Origin: UBA6059 sp965227155
GTDB taxonomy: Bacteria > Bacteroidota > Bacteroidia > Cytophagales > Cyclobacteriaceae
Direction of reading: 5' to 3'
Assembly: GCA_965227155.1 (NCBI GenBank)
Contig: OZ245731.1
Location: 4,650,001 to 4,714,000 of the forward strand
DNA length: 64,000 nucleotides
Each line of letters starts with the position of its first letter. Within the stretch, counting starts at the first letter, position 1. Shown piece by piece: positions 17,422-26,397 of the stretch. Made by a program: the position numbers and the translations under genes. A model generated the notes under the pieces. The model searched no databases. It had not been told where the DNA came from and was given only the letters and a program-made list of their open reading frames with translations.

Positions 17422-18549
17422 ATGAACAACCTTGACCGAAGACAATGGCTTAAGACAGCCGGCCTTTCTACAGCCTTTGCCATGTTTGGTGGCTCCAGCA
17501 CTACAGTAGCCAAAGCCATCACAAAAGAATACCCGCCAGTCAGAAATATGGCTGACGGCCCCATTCGCCTCAGCTCCAACGAAAACCCATACGGACCTTC
17601 TGCCAATGTGCGCAAGGCTATAACAAATGCTTTTGATGAAGCCTGCCGTTATCCATTTTACCCATTGCAGGGGCTTATAGAAATGATTGCCCAAAAAGAA
17701 GGAGTCACAAATGAACATGTAGTTGTTACGGGTGGAAGTACAGAAGGCCTCAATGCCACCGGTCTTACTTATGGATTGAATGGCGGTGAAATTATTGCGG
17801 CGGACCCGACCTTTCAGGCGATGCTCACTTATGCTGAGCAATTTGGAGCCTATGTACACCGGGTGCCTGTGAATGATGCTATGGATCATGACCTTGAGGC
17901 TATGGCGCGCAGGATCACCAGCAAAACCCGCCTGATCTTCTTATGCAATCCCAATAACCCTACAGGCACTTTGCTGGATAAAGATCAGCTAAGAGACTTC
18001 TGTTCTTCCGTTGCGGAAAAAGCGGTCGTTTTTAGTGATGAAGCTTACTATGATTACATCACCGAGCCAGACTACCCCTCTATGGTAGAACTGGTCAAAG
18101 AAGGACACAATGTAGTGGTCTCCAAAACCTTCTCCAAAGTATATGGACTGGCCGGTATTCGTATAGGCTACCTTATTACAAGACCAGATATCGCCGACCG
18201 CTTAAGGGGTAATGTCATGGCGAATACCAATATTTTGGGTATAGCAGCAGCAAAAGAAGCCTTAAAAGATGATGAGTTTTACAAATTCAGCATTGCCAAA
18301 AATGCCGAAGCGAAAGCCCATATTTATAAGACATTGGATGATCTATCCTTATCATACATTCCCTCACATACCAATTTCGTATTCTTCAAAAGCGGCAAAC
18401 CCATCAGTGAAATGATTGAAAAATTCCGAAATGAAGGTATTTGGATTGGCAGGCCCTTCCCTCCGATGCTCGATTATGTGAGAATCAGCACCGGTACCAT
18501 GGATGAAGTAAAAGCTTTTACTTCGGTTCTAAAAAAGGTAATGGCATAA
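17422..18549 (+). CDS. Tat-exported PLP-dependent aminotransferase, HisC-like
   Basis: This is a fold-type I aminotransferase of the histidinol-phosphate aminotransferase branch: NPNNPTG substrate loop, aspartate in FSDEAYYD, and PLP-binding Lys239 in SKTFSKVYG. The unusual part is the N-terminus. A twin-arginine motif (DRRQWLKTAG) is followed by a moderately hydrophobic stretch ending in AKA near residue 33, which looks like a Tat signal. A folded, PLP-loaded enzyme could therefore be exported to the periplasm. There are no histidine-biosynthesis neighbours, so the name HisC should not be transferred. A strong terminator follows. Confidence 0.87.
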   Translation: MNNLDRRQWLKTAGLSTAFAMFGGSSTTVAKAITKEYPPVRNMADGPIRLSSNENPYGPSANVRKAITNAFDEACRYPFYPLQGLIEMIAQKEGVTNEHVVVTGGSTEGLNATGLTYGLNGGEIIAADPTFQAMLTYAEQFGAYVHRVPVNDAMDHDLEAMARRITSKTRLIFLCNPNNPTGTLLDKDQLRDFCSSVAEKAVVFSDEAYYDYITEPDYPSMVELVKEGHNVVVSKTFSKVYGLAGIRIGYLITRPDIADRLRGNVMANTNILGIAAAKEALKDDEFYKFSIAKNAEAKAHIYKTLDDLSLSYIPSHTNFVFFKSGKPISEMIEKFRNEGIWIGRPFPPMLDYVRISTGTMDEVKAFTSVLKKVMA

Positions 18550-18574
18550 AATAGAATTTTGAACAGATTGTAAC

Positions 18575-18603
18575 AAGGTGGCCAATTAGGTCACCTTTTT
18601 TTG
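18575..18603 (+). terminator. Rho-independent terminator after the aminotransferase gene
   Basis: A 9-bp stem AAGGTGGCC / GGTCACCTT (one G-U pair) with a 5-nt loop is followed by seven T residues. It lies 26 bp behind the aminotransferase stop and isolates it from the PadR operon. Confidence 0.85.
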
Positions 18604-18661
18604 TTTCCGGACCCAACAAATATTAATTATTTTCGTATTTATACAAAAGTTAATTAAATAT

Positions 18662-18979
18662 ATGTCTAAAATTGGATCACTCGAAGAGATGGTTATTTTG
18701 CTTGCTGCCGCATTGGGTGACAATGCCTACGCCGTTTCTATTGCCAGGGAATACATGGAGCGAACAGGTCAGGAAATATCCATACCTGCTATTCATACAG
18801 TATTAAAGCGCTTGGAAGAGAAATCATTACTTCGCTCCTATGACTCGGCACCAACTCCCGAGCGGGGTGGCAGAAAGAAAAGAATTTATGAGGTGACCAA
18901 CCTTGGGATGCAAATTGTAGATGAGTTGCGCTCCCAGCGAGATGCCCTCTGGTCACTCATCCCGAAAACAAGCTTTTGA
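18662..18979 (+). CDS. PadR-family transcriptional regulator
   Basis: The 105-residue protein has the PadR winged helix. It starts SKIGSLEEMVILL, continues with a recognition helix region (IPAIHTVLKRLEEKSLL) and a wing (GGRKKRIYEVT), then ends in a short dimerisation helix. It is cytoplasmic and binds DNA. Small PadR proteins of this kind are regularly found just before FtsX-type permease genes in Bacteroidota; here the stop codon lies 5 nt before the likely permease ATG. It probably controls its own operon. Confidence 0.9.
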   Translation: MSKIGSLEEMVILLAAALGDNAYAVSIAREYMERTGQEISIPAIHTVLKRLEEKSLLRSYDSAPTPERGGRKKRIYEVTNLGMQIVDELRSQRDALWSLIPKTSF

Positions 18980-18984
18980 AATCA

Positions 18985-21609
18985 ATGCAAAAGCCTCCAC
19001 AAATAGCCTTAAAGTTACTACGGTGGTTTTGCAAATCCTCTGTCATCAATGAGATTGAAGGGGATCTGCTGGAAATGTATGCATACCGTCAGCAACGTAA
19101 CAGCAAGCATCCTAGGCTTAGGTTTTGGATGGAAATACTTGCATCGATGAACCTTAGAAATATGGGAATTATGGAAAAAAATCAAGATCAGTTTTTAGTG
19201 CGCCAGTGGGCCATGCTCAACCAGTATAGGAAAATATTTACAAGGCTTTTGTTGCGATACAAGATCTATAGCACCATTTCAATTGCGAGCCTGGCTATAG
19301 GATTAAGCTCCGCAATAATGGTTCATTTGTACCTTCAAAAAGAGCTTACTTTTGACAGGCACCTGGAAGACGCCAATCTGATCTACAGGGTTGCCATTGA
19401 GAGTCAGAACTCTGGGCGATCTTATGCTTTTGCACCTACTGCCCTGACACCTACTCTTATCGATACCTATGAGAGTGTAACCGATGGCGTACGAATCTTC
19501 AAATACCGCAGGCCGGTACCCATCACGGTGAAGCAATCCCGTCAGTCCTTTAATGAACCATACTTTGGATGGGTCGATCCATCCTTTTTTCAGGTATTTT
19601 CCATTTCTTTTGAAAAAGGAAATCCCAACACTGCACTTAACCGACCCAATACCATCGTAATCAGTTCTTCCACAGCCAAAAAATACTTTGGTAATGAGGA
19701 CCCCATTGGAAAAATCATTGAATACAATTGGACAGAAAATAGCCCCCTGGAAGTAACAGGCGTATTTGAAGACATACCGACCAATACGCATTTTCATTTT
19801 GACATGCTTTCATCTCTTGAGACCTGTCAGAAGATCATGTGGAACCGACCACTGCTCAATGCCTGGCAAAATCTATTTACAAGCGCCTACATTAAAATAA
19901 AACCCGGTACTGCTGATGAGGTAGCAAAATTTGTTGACCAGGAAATTCAGGAAAATTTTGCTGCTGATTCGCCCAATACAATAAATAGTTGGCTTCAGCC
20001 TATTACCACAATTCATCTGCAGAGTAAGCTTGATTTGGGAGAATGGAAGGAAAACAACAACCTGCAAAACCTCTTGATTTTTGGGGCCATTGGATTGATC
20101 ATACTGGTGCTGGGCTGCTTCAATTTTGTCAACATGATAACGGCGCAGGCTACACAAAGAACCAAAGAGGTTGGCATAAGGAAGGTACTAGGCAGCCAAA
20201 AACGGTTTATAGCTCAGCAAACATTTATTGAAACTGTATTTTACGTAATGATAGCATCATTGGCTAGTGGTCTGATTGTTACCTTTTCCCTGCCTCTGTT
20301 GGAAAAATTAACCCAGCACCAGTACACATGGGCCGATATCAACAACCCACAATTTTATCTTCCATTGCTCCTGATATGGCTTATCGTGATTTTGTTATCA
20401 GGCTCCTATCCTGCCCTGTACATATCCAGATTCAACAGCCTTAGGTTAATATCGGGTGGTACTGGCAGTGAATCCAGCAAAAAAGTGAGGAAGCTCTTGA
20501 TTATCACTCAATTTACGCTGGCCATAGGATTGGTCATCTGTACGCTGATGGTGTATCTGCAATTGGATTATATGAGAAACAAATCGCTTGGATTTGATCA
20601 CTCACTGATCATCAACATGCCCATACATAATGATGAAGCTATCCTTCCTAAATTGGATTTATTTAGAGATGAAGTAGTGAAACATCCGGGGTTAAGCCAT
20701 GTGACGGCAGCTTCCCACGAAATGTTTGCTGACTATACCTACATCGGATTATTCAGGATAGCCGGATCAGATGAAAGCCACCGCTGGGAAAGGTTTACCA
20801 CCGATCAGTTTTATCCACAAACGTTTGACCTTCCCCTTTTAGCGGGCAGATATTTCGATCAAAAGTACCAATCAGACACCTCGGCTTTCCTGCTCAACAA
20901 AAAGGCCGTGGAAACACTGGGCCTCACACCTGCGGAAGCCATCGGGCAGACTATTGAAGATGAGGCCTCCGGGGTTTCCGGAAAGATCGTCGGTGTGCTG
21001 GACAACTTTCATTTCCGGTCATTGCATCACGACATTCAGCCTTTTGTATTGTATGTAAACAGGGGCCGACTAGACTATATCTCAGCCAGGATGTCCAACG
21101 CTAACTATGAAGAGAATATTGGACAGTTGGAATCCACCTGGAAAGACGTTTTTGGTGATCAGGTGCCTTTTTTCTATTCATTCCTTGATCAAAAAGCAGA
21201 AGCCCTTTATGTAAAAGAAACCAATGAAGGTATGCTTTTTACCATTTTTAGTGGCATATCGATCCTACTGGGATGCATGAGCCTTTTTGGGTTTGCTTTG
21301 TTTTTATCAGAAAGAAAATACAAGGAAATAGGCATCAGAAAAGTACTTGGAGCTACGCGCTGGCAAATACTAAAACTGATGAATGGAAGCTTCATTTCTA
21401 TTATTACCATTGCATTAACACTTTCCATTCCACTTGCTTATTATTTAATGAATTTGTGGCTGGATGGCTTTGCATTTCGCATTGAGCAACCACTTTGGAT
21501 TTATGGTATCACAGTTCTGATGATGTTCTTGATTGCATTATCTACGGTGAGTTTCCTTGCCTTAAAGGCTGCCCAAACCAATCCGGTAGATGCTATAAAA
21601 TCCGAATAG
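18985..21609 (+). CDS. FtsX/MacB-type ABC permease with N-terminal prefix domain
   Basis: After a short cytoplasmic prefix (about residues 1-60, ending near FWMEILASMNLRN) the protein has the double FtsX architecture. It has a first membrane segment (ISIASLAIGLSSAIMVHLYL), a periplasmic MacB-PCD domain with NTFL-like features, three spans around residues 360-470, then the same again, ending in three spans. The conserved IGIRKVLG motif appears twice (VGIRKVLGS, IGIRKVLGA). No ATPase gene is adjacent. A TTG at 18976 would add three residues; the ATG at 18985 lies 5 nt behind the PadR stop. The likely role is transport or envelope signalling. Confidence 0.88.
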   Translation: MQKPPQIALKLLRWFCKSSVINEIEGDLLEMYAYRQQRNSKHPRLRFWMEILASMNLRNMGIMEKNQDQFLVRQWAMLNQYRKIFTRLLLRYKIYSTISIASLAIGLSSAIMVHLYLQKELTFDRHLEDANLIYRVAIESQNSGRSYAFAPTALTPTLIDTYESVTDGVRIFKYRRPVPITVKQSRQSFNEPYFGWVDPSFFQVFSISFEKGNPNTALNRPNTIVISSSTAKKYFGNEDPIGKIIEYNWTENSPLEVTGVFEDIPTNTHFHFDMLSSLETCQKIMWNRPLLNAWQNLFTSAYIKIKPGTADEVAKFVDQEIQENFAADSPNTINSWLQPITTIHLQSKLDLGEWKENNNLQNLLIFGAIGLIILVLGCFNFVNMITAQATQRTKEVGIRKVLGSQKRFIAQQTFIETVFYVMIASLASGLIVTFSLPLLEKLTQHQYTWADINNPQFYLPLLLIWLIVILLSGSYPALYISRFNSLRLISGGTGSESSKKVRKLLIITQFTLAIGLVICTLMVYLQLDYMRNKSLGFDHSLIINMPIHNDEAILPKLDLFRDEVVKHPGLSHVTAASHEMFADYTYIGLFRIAGSDESHRWERFTTDQFYPQTFDLPLLAGRYFDQKYQSDTSAFLLNKKAVETLGLTPAEAIGQTIEDEASGVSGKIVGVLDNFHFRSLHHDIQPFVLYVNRGRLDYISARMSNANYEENIGQLESTWKDVFGDQVPFFYSFLDQKAEALYVKETNEGMLFTIFSGISILLGCMSLFGFALFLSERKYKEIGIRKVLGATRWQILKLMNGSFISIITIALTLSIPLAYYLMNLWLDGFAFRIEQPLWIYGITVLMMFLIALSTVSFLALKAAQTNPVDAIKSE

Positions 21610-21657
21610 GTTTGTTGCATGCTTAGTCATATAATCATTAGACCATAAACCAACTAA

Positions 21658-21691
21658 TTTGCCTGAATAGTAGTGGTTTGCATTAGATTTG
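21658..21691 (+). promoter_or_regulatory. Possible Bacteroidota-type promoter of the S9 peptidase gene
   Basis: TAGATTTG (21684-21691) matches the Bacteroidota -7 consensus TAnnTTTG, and a TTTG lies 22 bp upstream (21658-21661). The spacing is slightly long, and the leader would be only about 5-10 nt, so this is tentative. Confidence 0.3.
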
Positions 21692-21701
21692 AACAAAATC
21701 G

Positions 21702-24476
21702 ATGCATATGAAAATCTTACCACTTCTCCTTAGCTTATTGTTTGTGTTGAATGCCTTTGGACAGGAAAAGAAAATCCTCGACCACAGTGCCTATGACATC
21801 TGGCGAAAAATTGAAAATCAATCCATCAGTGCCAACGGTGCCTACATCCAATATATCTTAACGTCGGAAGGCTATGCTGATCCGATATTAGAGGTACGAT
21901 CAAAAACCGGTCAGTCATTGCTGCGTTATGAAAGGGGGCATTCCGGGAAATTCAGCTTTGACAACACCTATACCTTCTTCACCATCAATCCCGGGGATAG
22001 CGTTTTGCGCGCATTGAAAAGAATCAAAACCAAAGATGCTGACCTGCCTCAAGACACGCTTGGCATTTTCAATAACACCAACCAGTCTCTCACCAAAATA
22101 GCAAGCCTGCAATCCTATAAAATACCCGAAAAAGGGGGTGGCTGGCTCGCTTACCAGTTGCAAAATCATCCTGACACTACAATAAAACCATCGAAAAAAA
22201 TCAATAAGGAAAACGGCTATCCTCTTGTATTGAAGAACCTGGCATCCGGACAGGAATGGTCATTCCCTTATGTACAGGAATATCATTTTGCGAAGGAAGG
22301 TCAGCGGTTTGCCTTTATCTCTTCCGGCAATGACTCAAGCTTTGTACAGGGAGTTTATACAATCGATCTAGAGAATCCTGAACCAATCATGGTGTATGAA
22401 GGAAAAGGTGAGATAAAACACTTAGCGCTGGATGATGTGGGATCACAGCTTACATTTCTGACTGACCCGGATACAACCAAGGCCCTAATCAGGAATCCGA
22501 AGTTATATCACTGGACTGCCGGTAATTCAACTGCCACTTTGCTGGCAGATAAGGATGCCGATTTCCTCGCGGCAAACTGGTATATCAATGAACATCAAAA
22601 GCCTATGTTTTCTGAAAATGGTCAAAAGTTGTTTTTCTATACCAATCCCGAGCCCATTGTAGAAGACACTACACTTTTGGAAGATGAGATTGTAAATGTA
22701 GAAGTGTGGTCCTATACCGAACCACGATTGCATACCCAACAAAAAATCGATAAGAAAGACGATCTGAAAAAAGGCTACCTGGCGCTGTATGACATTAGTG
22801 CACAACGTTTTTCTCAAGTTGCAACTGAAAGCATTCCTGATATAGAACCAGGCAATGAGGGCAATGCCACTATTCATTTGGGCCAGAATAATCAGCCCTA
22901 CCTGCAGAGCCGTAGCTGGGAAGGTTTTCCTGATTATAGGGATGTCTACCTGGTAACCGATCAGGGAGAAGCCCAATTAATAGCCGAAAAAGTGCGAGGT
23001 GACGCGAAACTATCGCCCATGGCCAAATTTGCTTATTGGTATGATCGTATTGATTCGGCCTGGTTCAGCTACGAGATAGCCACCTCTAAAACGTACCGGT
23101 TGACCAATGATGGCATAAGCATTTTCTATGATGAGGAAAATGATTCACCTGATTACCCAAGTCCTTACGGGGTGATGAGTTGGACAGAAAACGATGAGAA
23201 ACTTCTCATCTATGATCGATTTGACATTTGGGAGGTAGACCCCACCAATGCTGTAGCCCCAAAGCGATTGACCAAAGGTTATACGGACATGGTCCAGTAC
23301 CGATACCAAAAGCTTGACCCGGAAGAGCGGTTCATTAAGCGCAACCAGCAATTGCTACTCACCGCTTTTTATGAGTCTGATAAGCATGAGGCTTTGGTGA
23401 GCTACGATTACAGAAGAAACAGGCTTAGCCAGCTGCATACCGGCGAGCACCATTACAGCGGTATTCAAAAAGCGATGGAGGCGGATCAGTTGATCTTCCA
23501 GGTGGAGAATTTCACCACTTTCCCCGATATCCATACAGCTGATCTGGCATTCAAATCAACTGCTAAAATTTCGGATGCCAACCCACAGCAGGCACAATAC
23601 AACTGGGGCAATGCTGAGCTATACCGATTTACATCTCTGGATGGTGAACCCCTGGAAGGGCTGCTTATCAAACCTGAAAATTTTGATCCCAACAAGAAAT
23701 ACCCGATGCTGGTCAATTTCTATGAAACCAGCTCCGATGGGCTGCATCGTTATCGCGAGCCGTCTCCGGGTCGCTCTACCATGAGTTACAGCTTCTACGC
23801 CAGCCGTGGCTATGTCATCTTTAACCCTGATGTGCGCTACAAAATCGGATATCCCGGAGAGAGCGCCTACAATTGCGTGATGCCGGGCGTTACCTCGCTT
23901 ATCAAAGAAGGCTTTGTGGATAAAGACCGTATCGGTGTACAAGGCCATAGCTGGGGTGGCTATCAAATTGCTTATTTGGTCACTAGAACCAACCTTTTTG
24001 CAGCAGCAGAAGCGGGTGCCCCTGTTCCCAATATGGTGAGTGCCTACGGCGGCATCCGTTGGTGGACAGGCCTGAGCCGAATGTTCCAATACGAGCATAC
24101 ACAGTCTCGTATCGGTGGCACATTGTGGGATCAGCCCCTTCGCTATATTGAAAACTCCCCTATTTTCTTCCTGGATAAAGTACAAACCCCAATATTGATT
24201 ATGCACAATGATGCCGATGGCCATGTGCCATGGTACCAGGGCATAGAGTTGTTTGTGGCATTGCGTCGGCTTGGTAAACCCAGCTGGATGCTGAATTACC
24301 AGAATGAGCCTCATTGGCCGCTGAAACTGCAACATAGGATTGATTTCAATATCAGGCTGCAGCAATATTTCGATTACTACCTCAAAGATGCCCCCAAGCC
24401 CGAGTGGATGGAAGAAGGCGTACCTGCAACCCAGGTTGGTATTGATCAAAATTTGGAGTTGATAGATGGGAATTGA
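21702..24476 (+). CDS. Secreted S9 prolyl-oligopeptidase family peptidase
   Basis: The protein begins with a signal peptide (ILPLLLSLLFVLNAFG). Residues of about 25-640 form the beta-propeller, and the C-terminal 270 residues form the peptidase domain. The catalytic serine is Ser750 in GHSWGG, the acid lies in HNDADGHVPW and the histidine in NEPHWPL. S9 enzymes cleave peptides, often after proline or at dipeptide steps; the specificity here cannot be told. Two ATGs start the frame (MHMK); either gives the same signal. The gene has its own short upstream region. Confidence 0.9.
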   Translation: MHMKILPLLLSLLFVLNAFGQEKKILDHSAYDIWRKIENQSISANGAYIQYILTSEGYADPILEVRSKTGQSLLRYERGHSGKFSFDNTYTFFTINPGDSVLRALKRIKTKDADLPQDTLGIFNNTNQSLTKIASLQSYKIPEKGGGWLAYQLQNHPDTTIKPSKKINKENGYPLVLKNLASGQEWSFPYVQEYHFAKEGQRFAFISSGNDSSFVQGVYTIDLENPEPIMVYEGKGEIKHLALDDVGSQLTFLTDPDTTKALIRNPKLYHWTAGNSTATLLADKDADFLAANWYINEHQKPMFSENGQKLFFYTNPEPIVEDTTLLEDEIVNVEVWSYTEPRLHTQQKIDKKDDLKKGYLALYDISAQRFSQVATESIPDIEPGNEGNATIHLGQNNQPYLQSRSWEGFPDYRDVYLVTDQGEAQLIAEKVRGDAKLSPMAKFAYWYDRIDSAWFSYEIATSKTYRLTNDGISIFYDEENDSPDYPSPYGVMSWTENDEKLLIYDRFDIWEVDPTNAVAPKRLTKGYTDMVQYRYQKLDPEERFIKRNQQLLLTAFYESDKHEALVSYDYRRNRLSQLHTGEHHYSGIQKAMEADQLIFQVENFTTFPDIHTADLAFKSTAKISDANPQQAQYNWGNAELYRFTSLDGEPLEGLLIKPENFDPNKKYPMLVNFYETSSDGLHRYREPSPGRSTMSYSFYASRGYVIFNPDVRYKIGYPGESAYNCVMPGVTSLIKEGFVDKDRIGVQGHSWGGYQIAYLVTRTNLFAAAEAGAPVPNMVSAYGGIRWWTGLSRMFQYEHTQSRIGGTLWDQPLRYIENSPIFFLDKVQTPILIMHNDADGHVPWYQGIELFVALRRLGKPSWMLNYQNEPHWPLKLQHRIDFNIRLQQYFDYYLKDAPKPEWMEEGVPATQVGIDQNLELIDGN

Positions 24477-24517
24477 TTTGGCTGTCGCAGCTTTGATTTC
24501 AGCATGGAATGATTCAT

Positions 24518-24660
24518 TTCGCCATCATTGGTGTTTTCACCAACGATTTTACTGCTAGCATAACCATAAATTATAAAAGCATAACTTCGATCTACTCTTG
24601 TTGGTGACAACACCAACAAGGGCGACTGCAAGGGCAACTGCAAGTGCGACTGCAAGTGCG
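24518..24660 (+). repeat. Intergenic hairpin/tandem-repeat element, copy A
   Basis: The element has three parts. A first hairpin is centred on TTGGTG-TTTT-CACCAA (24528-24543). After a spacer of about 53 bp comes a second, perfect 10-bp hairpin CTTGTTGGTG / CACCAACAAG (24597-24620). Three 12-bp units of the type GGCGACTGCAAG follow (24621-24656). A second copy in the same orientation lies about 1.1 kb downstream. Confidence 0.8.
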
Positions 24661-24741
24661 GAGAGAGTTGTTGGATAAAAATTAATCCAACCTTTTAAAA
24701 ATTCATGGTGTCTTTGGGGTAAGTCAAAAAATCAAAATACC

Positions 24742-25464
24742 ATGAAAAAACTTTTTATACCATTTGCTTTCGTACTGGTCTTCACGGCCTGCTCAGAAGA
24801 TGATCCATTGCCAAATGATGGTGAAGTATCGTATTTATTTGAATTTGACAATGATGCTGAAGGCTGGGTAGGTGATTTTGCCGATTATTTCGATGTGGAG
24901 AATAATGAGGAGCAGTGGGAATTTGTATTTGAGAGAACCACCTTGCCACAACCGCTAGATCAATCAGAATATGGATTGAGGCAAGGGGCCAATAATCGAA
25001 GTGATGATATGTTTATGTACATCAAAAAGCAGATCTCGGGCCTTGCACCCAATACGGATTATCAGGTGTTTTTTGAGGTGAGCATTGCCTCAAATGTAGC
25101 CACCAACATGGTGGGAATCGGAGGTCCGCCGGATGCCGTGATGATGAAAGCAGGTGTAGTGGATGATGAGCCAGAATCCATTCTAATGCCTGATGATGAC
25201 AACCACTACCGAATGAATCTGGACAAAGGCAATCAACTGCAAGATGGACCGGATATGATGAATCTGAAGACTATTGGGGTCAGCGATACTACCACCCAGT
25301 ATACATTGATCACTATTGATGCAGCTGGTGAGCCGTTTGCATATACGTCTAATGCTGAAGGTGATGCCTGGCTTTGTATCGGCACAGATTCCGGTTTTGA
25401 GGGGCGCACAGAGCTTTATTACAATAGCATTTCAGTGGTTTTTAGAGCAATGAGTACACAGTAA
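24742..25464 (+). CDS. Hypothetical lipoprotein between two repeat elements
   Basis: A 240-residue protein with a clear lipoprotein signal (FVLVFTAC, Cys near residue 17) followed by an acidic linker (SEDDPLPNDGE). The mature part is beta-rich, with motifs such as DNDAEGWVGDFADY and APNTDYQVFFEV that suggest a carbohydrate-binding-like or fibronectin-like sandwich. I do not recognise a family. It is probably anchored in the outer membrane. It is flanked on both sides by copies of the same intergenic repeat element. Confidence 0.72.
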   Translation: MKKLFIPFAFVLVFTACSEDDPLPNDGEVSYLFEFDNDAEGWVGDFADYFDVENNEEQWEFVFERTTLPQPLDQSEYGLRQGANNRSDDMFMYIKKQISGLAPNTDYQVFFEVSIASNVATNMVGIGGPPDAVMMKAGVVDDEPESILMPDDDNHYRMNLDKGNQLQDGPDMMNLKTIGVSDTTTQYTLITIDAAGEPFAYTSNAEGDAWLCIGTDSGFEGRTELYYNSISVVFRAMSTQ

Positions 25465-25486
25465 ACAAATCCTATATTTCTTCATA

Positions 25487-25529
25487 AAATGGATATCTTA
25501 TTGGCTAAAGAGCTGATAAATATCCATTT
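25487..25529 (+). terminator. Long-loop hairpin behind the lipoprotein gene
   Basis: A perfect 10-bp inverted repeat AAATGGATAT / ATATCCATTT with a 23-nt loop starts 22 bp after the stop of the lipoprotein gene. The stem is AT-rich and no long T-run follows, so a terminator role is only possible. Confidence 0.35.
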
Positions 25530-25636
25530 ATTGATTTTACATGGTTTTATACAAACATAGGATTATCTGTTTGCAACAATTAGTATGGAAAATAATTGAG
25601 TGCTTTAGAGATATTGGTATCGTTACAACAGTTTTA

Positions 25637-25796
25637 CTCGCCATCGTTGGTGTTGTTACCAACGATTCTACCACTACTCTAAGACCTTATAAGTTTAAAA
25701 TTTGAAATGAAAACTTCTAGCCATGCTTGTTGGTGAAAACACCAACAAGGGCATCGGCAAGGACGACTGTAAGGACGACTAGCAAGGATGACTATA
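25637..25796 (+). repeat. Intergenic hairpin/tandem-repeat element, copy B
   Basis: This copy has the same layout as copy A. It has a first hairpin ATCGTTGGT / ACCAACGAT (25643-25666), a spacer, and a second hairpin CTTGTTGGTG-AAAA-CACCAACAAG (25726-25749). Degenerate 12-13-bp units follow (GACGACTGTAAG and variants, to about 25790). Stems are nearly identical to copy A, while the spacer and tandem units have drifted. The rest of the gap 25465-25840 is AT-rich and holds no gene that I can support. Confidence 0.8.
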
Positions 25797-25840
25797 ATGG
25801 CAGGGTGCATAGGCGTGTGCTATCAAGGGCTCTAAATGTT

Positions 25841-26269
25841 CTATCGAATAAGCAATCTAAGCCTTTCCTCCTCACTTAGACCCTGAATATGTTGTGCCAT
25901 CTCGCCTGTAATTTGCAACAGTTTTTGATGATCAAGCTTACCGAGGTTATCCGGTTCTATCAATCCTCCCAATGAAAGAGGCAACTTCAGGCAATACTTC
26001 TCTCCTACTTCCAGTTCTCCTAAACACTTTTCAGCCTCATTGGTGAGCTCAAATGATTCCCAGGTCTCCAAAAAATCAGCATCATTCATCAACTGGCTAA
26101 GTTCAGCACGGTCATTAGCCACCACCTCGCAGCTAAGCTCTTCGGGGCTTATGCGCCAGTATTTTCCATCTTCCGCCTTGACCAATACATTGCCAAAAGC
26201 ATTAAACGAAAAAATTTCTACGGTCTTCAAACCTGTCCAACCCCAATTTTCATTGATTACTTCAATCAT
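25841..26269 (-). CDS. DUF1851 (Tdi1 immunity-like) protein
   Basis: The 142-residue protein starts with NENWGWTGL and continues FNAFGNVLVKAEDGKYWRI and ISPEELSCEV. These fit the DUF1851 / T6SS immunity protein Tdi1-type family, whose members often begin with this W-G-W-x-G-L and AFGN pattern. No signal peptide, so it is cytoplasmic. No toxin or secretion gene adjoins it; it may be an orphan immunity gene or have a household role. Confidence is good for the family and low for the function. Confidence 0.75.
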   Translation of the reverse strand: MIEVINENWGWTGLKTVEIFSFNAFGNVLVKAEDGKYWRISPEELSCEVVANDRAELSQLMNDADFLETWESFELTNEAEKCLGELEVGEKYCLKLPLSLGGLIEPDNLGKLDHQKLLQITGEMAQHIQGLSEEERLRLLIR

Positions 26270-26340
26270 ATTGTAAAGCTAGGGAATGCTCTTATGTCAT
26301 AATGCGGTGAGGAGAAATAATTATCCAACAGTTACCCCAT

Positions 26341-26374
26341 AAAAAAGCCGAATGATCACTAGACCATCCGGCTT
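26341..26374 (-). terminator. Rho-independent terminator of the BNR-repeat gene
   Basis: On the minus strand the stem AAGCCG-G-ATG / CAT-T-CGGCTT, with one internal mismatch, is followed by a run of T residues (read from 26346 to 26341). It lies 24 bp behind the stop of the large minus-strand gene. Confidence 0.75.
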
Positions 26375-26397
26375 AACCACTACATCATGAATAAATC

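Noticed and set aside
17422..18549. hisC of histidine biosynthesis
   Set aside because: There are no his neighbours and the protein has a Tat-like export signal.
23619..24449. A 276-codon open frame on the minus strand inside the S9 peptidase gene
   Set aside because: It lies antisense to the peptidase domain with intact catalytic motifs, has no recognisable domain and no upstream signals.
24518..25796. Insertion sequence or transposon ends
   Set aside because: No transposase, no target-site duplications that I can see, and the copies are in direct orientation.
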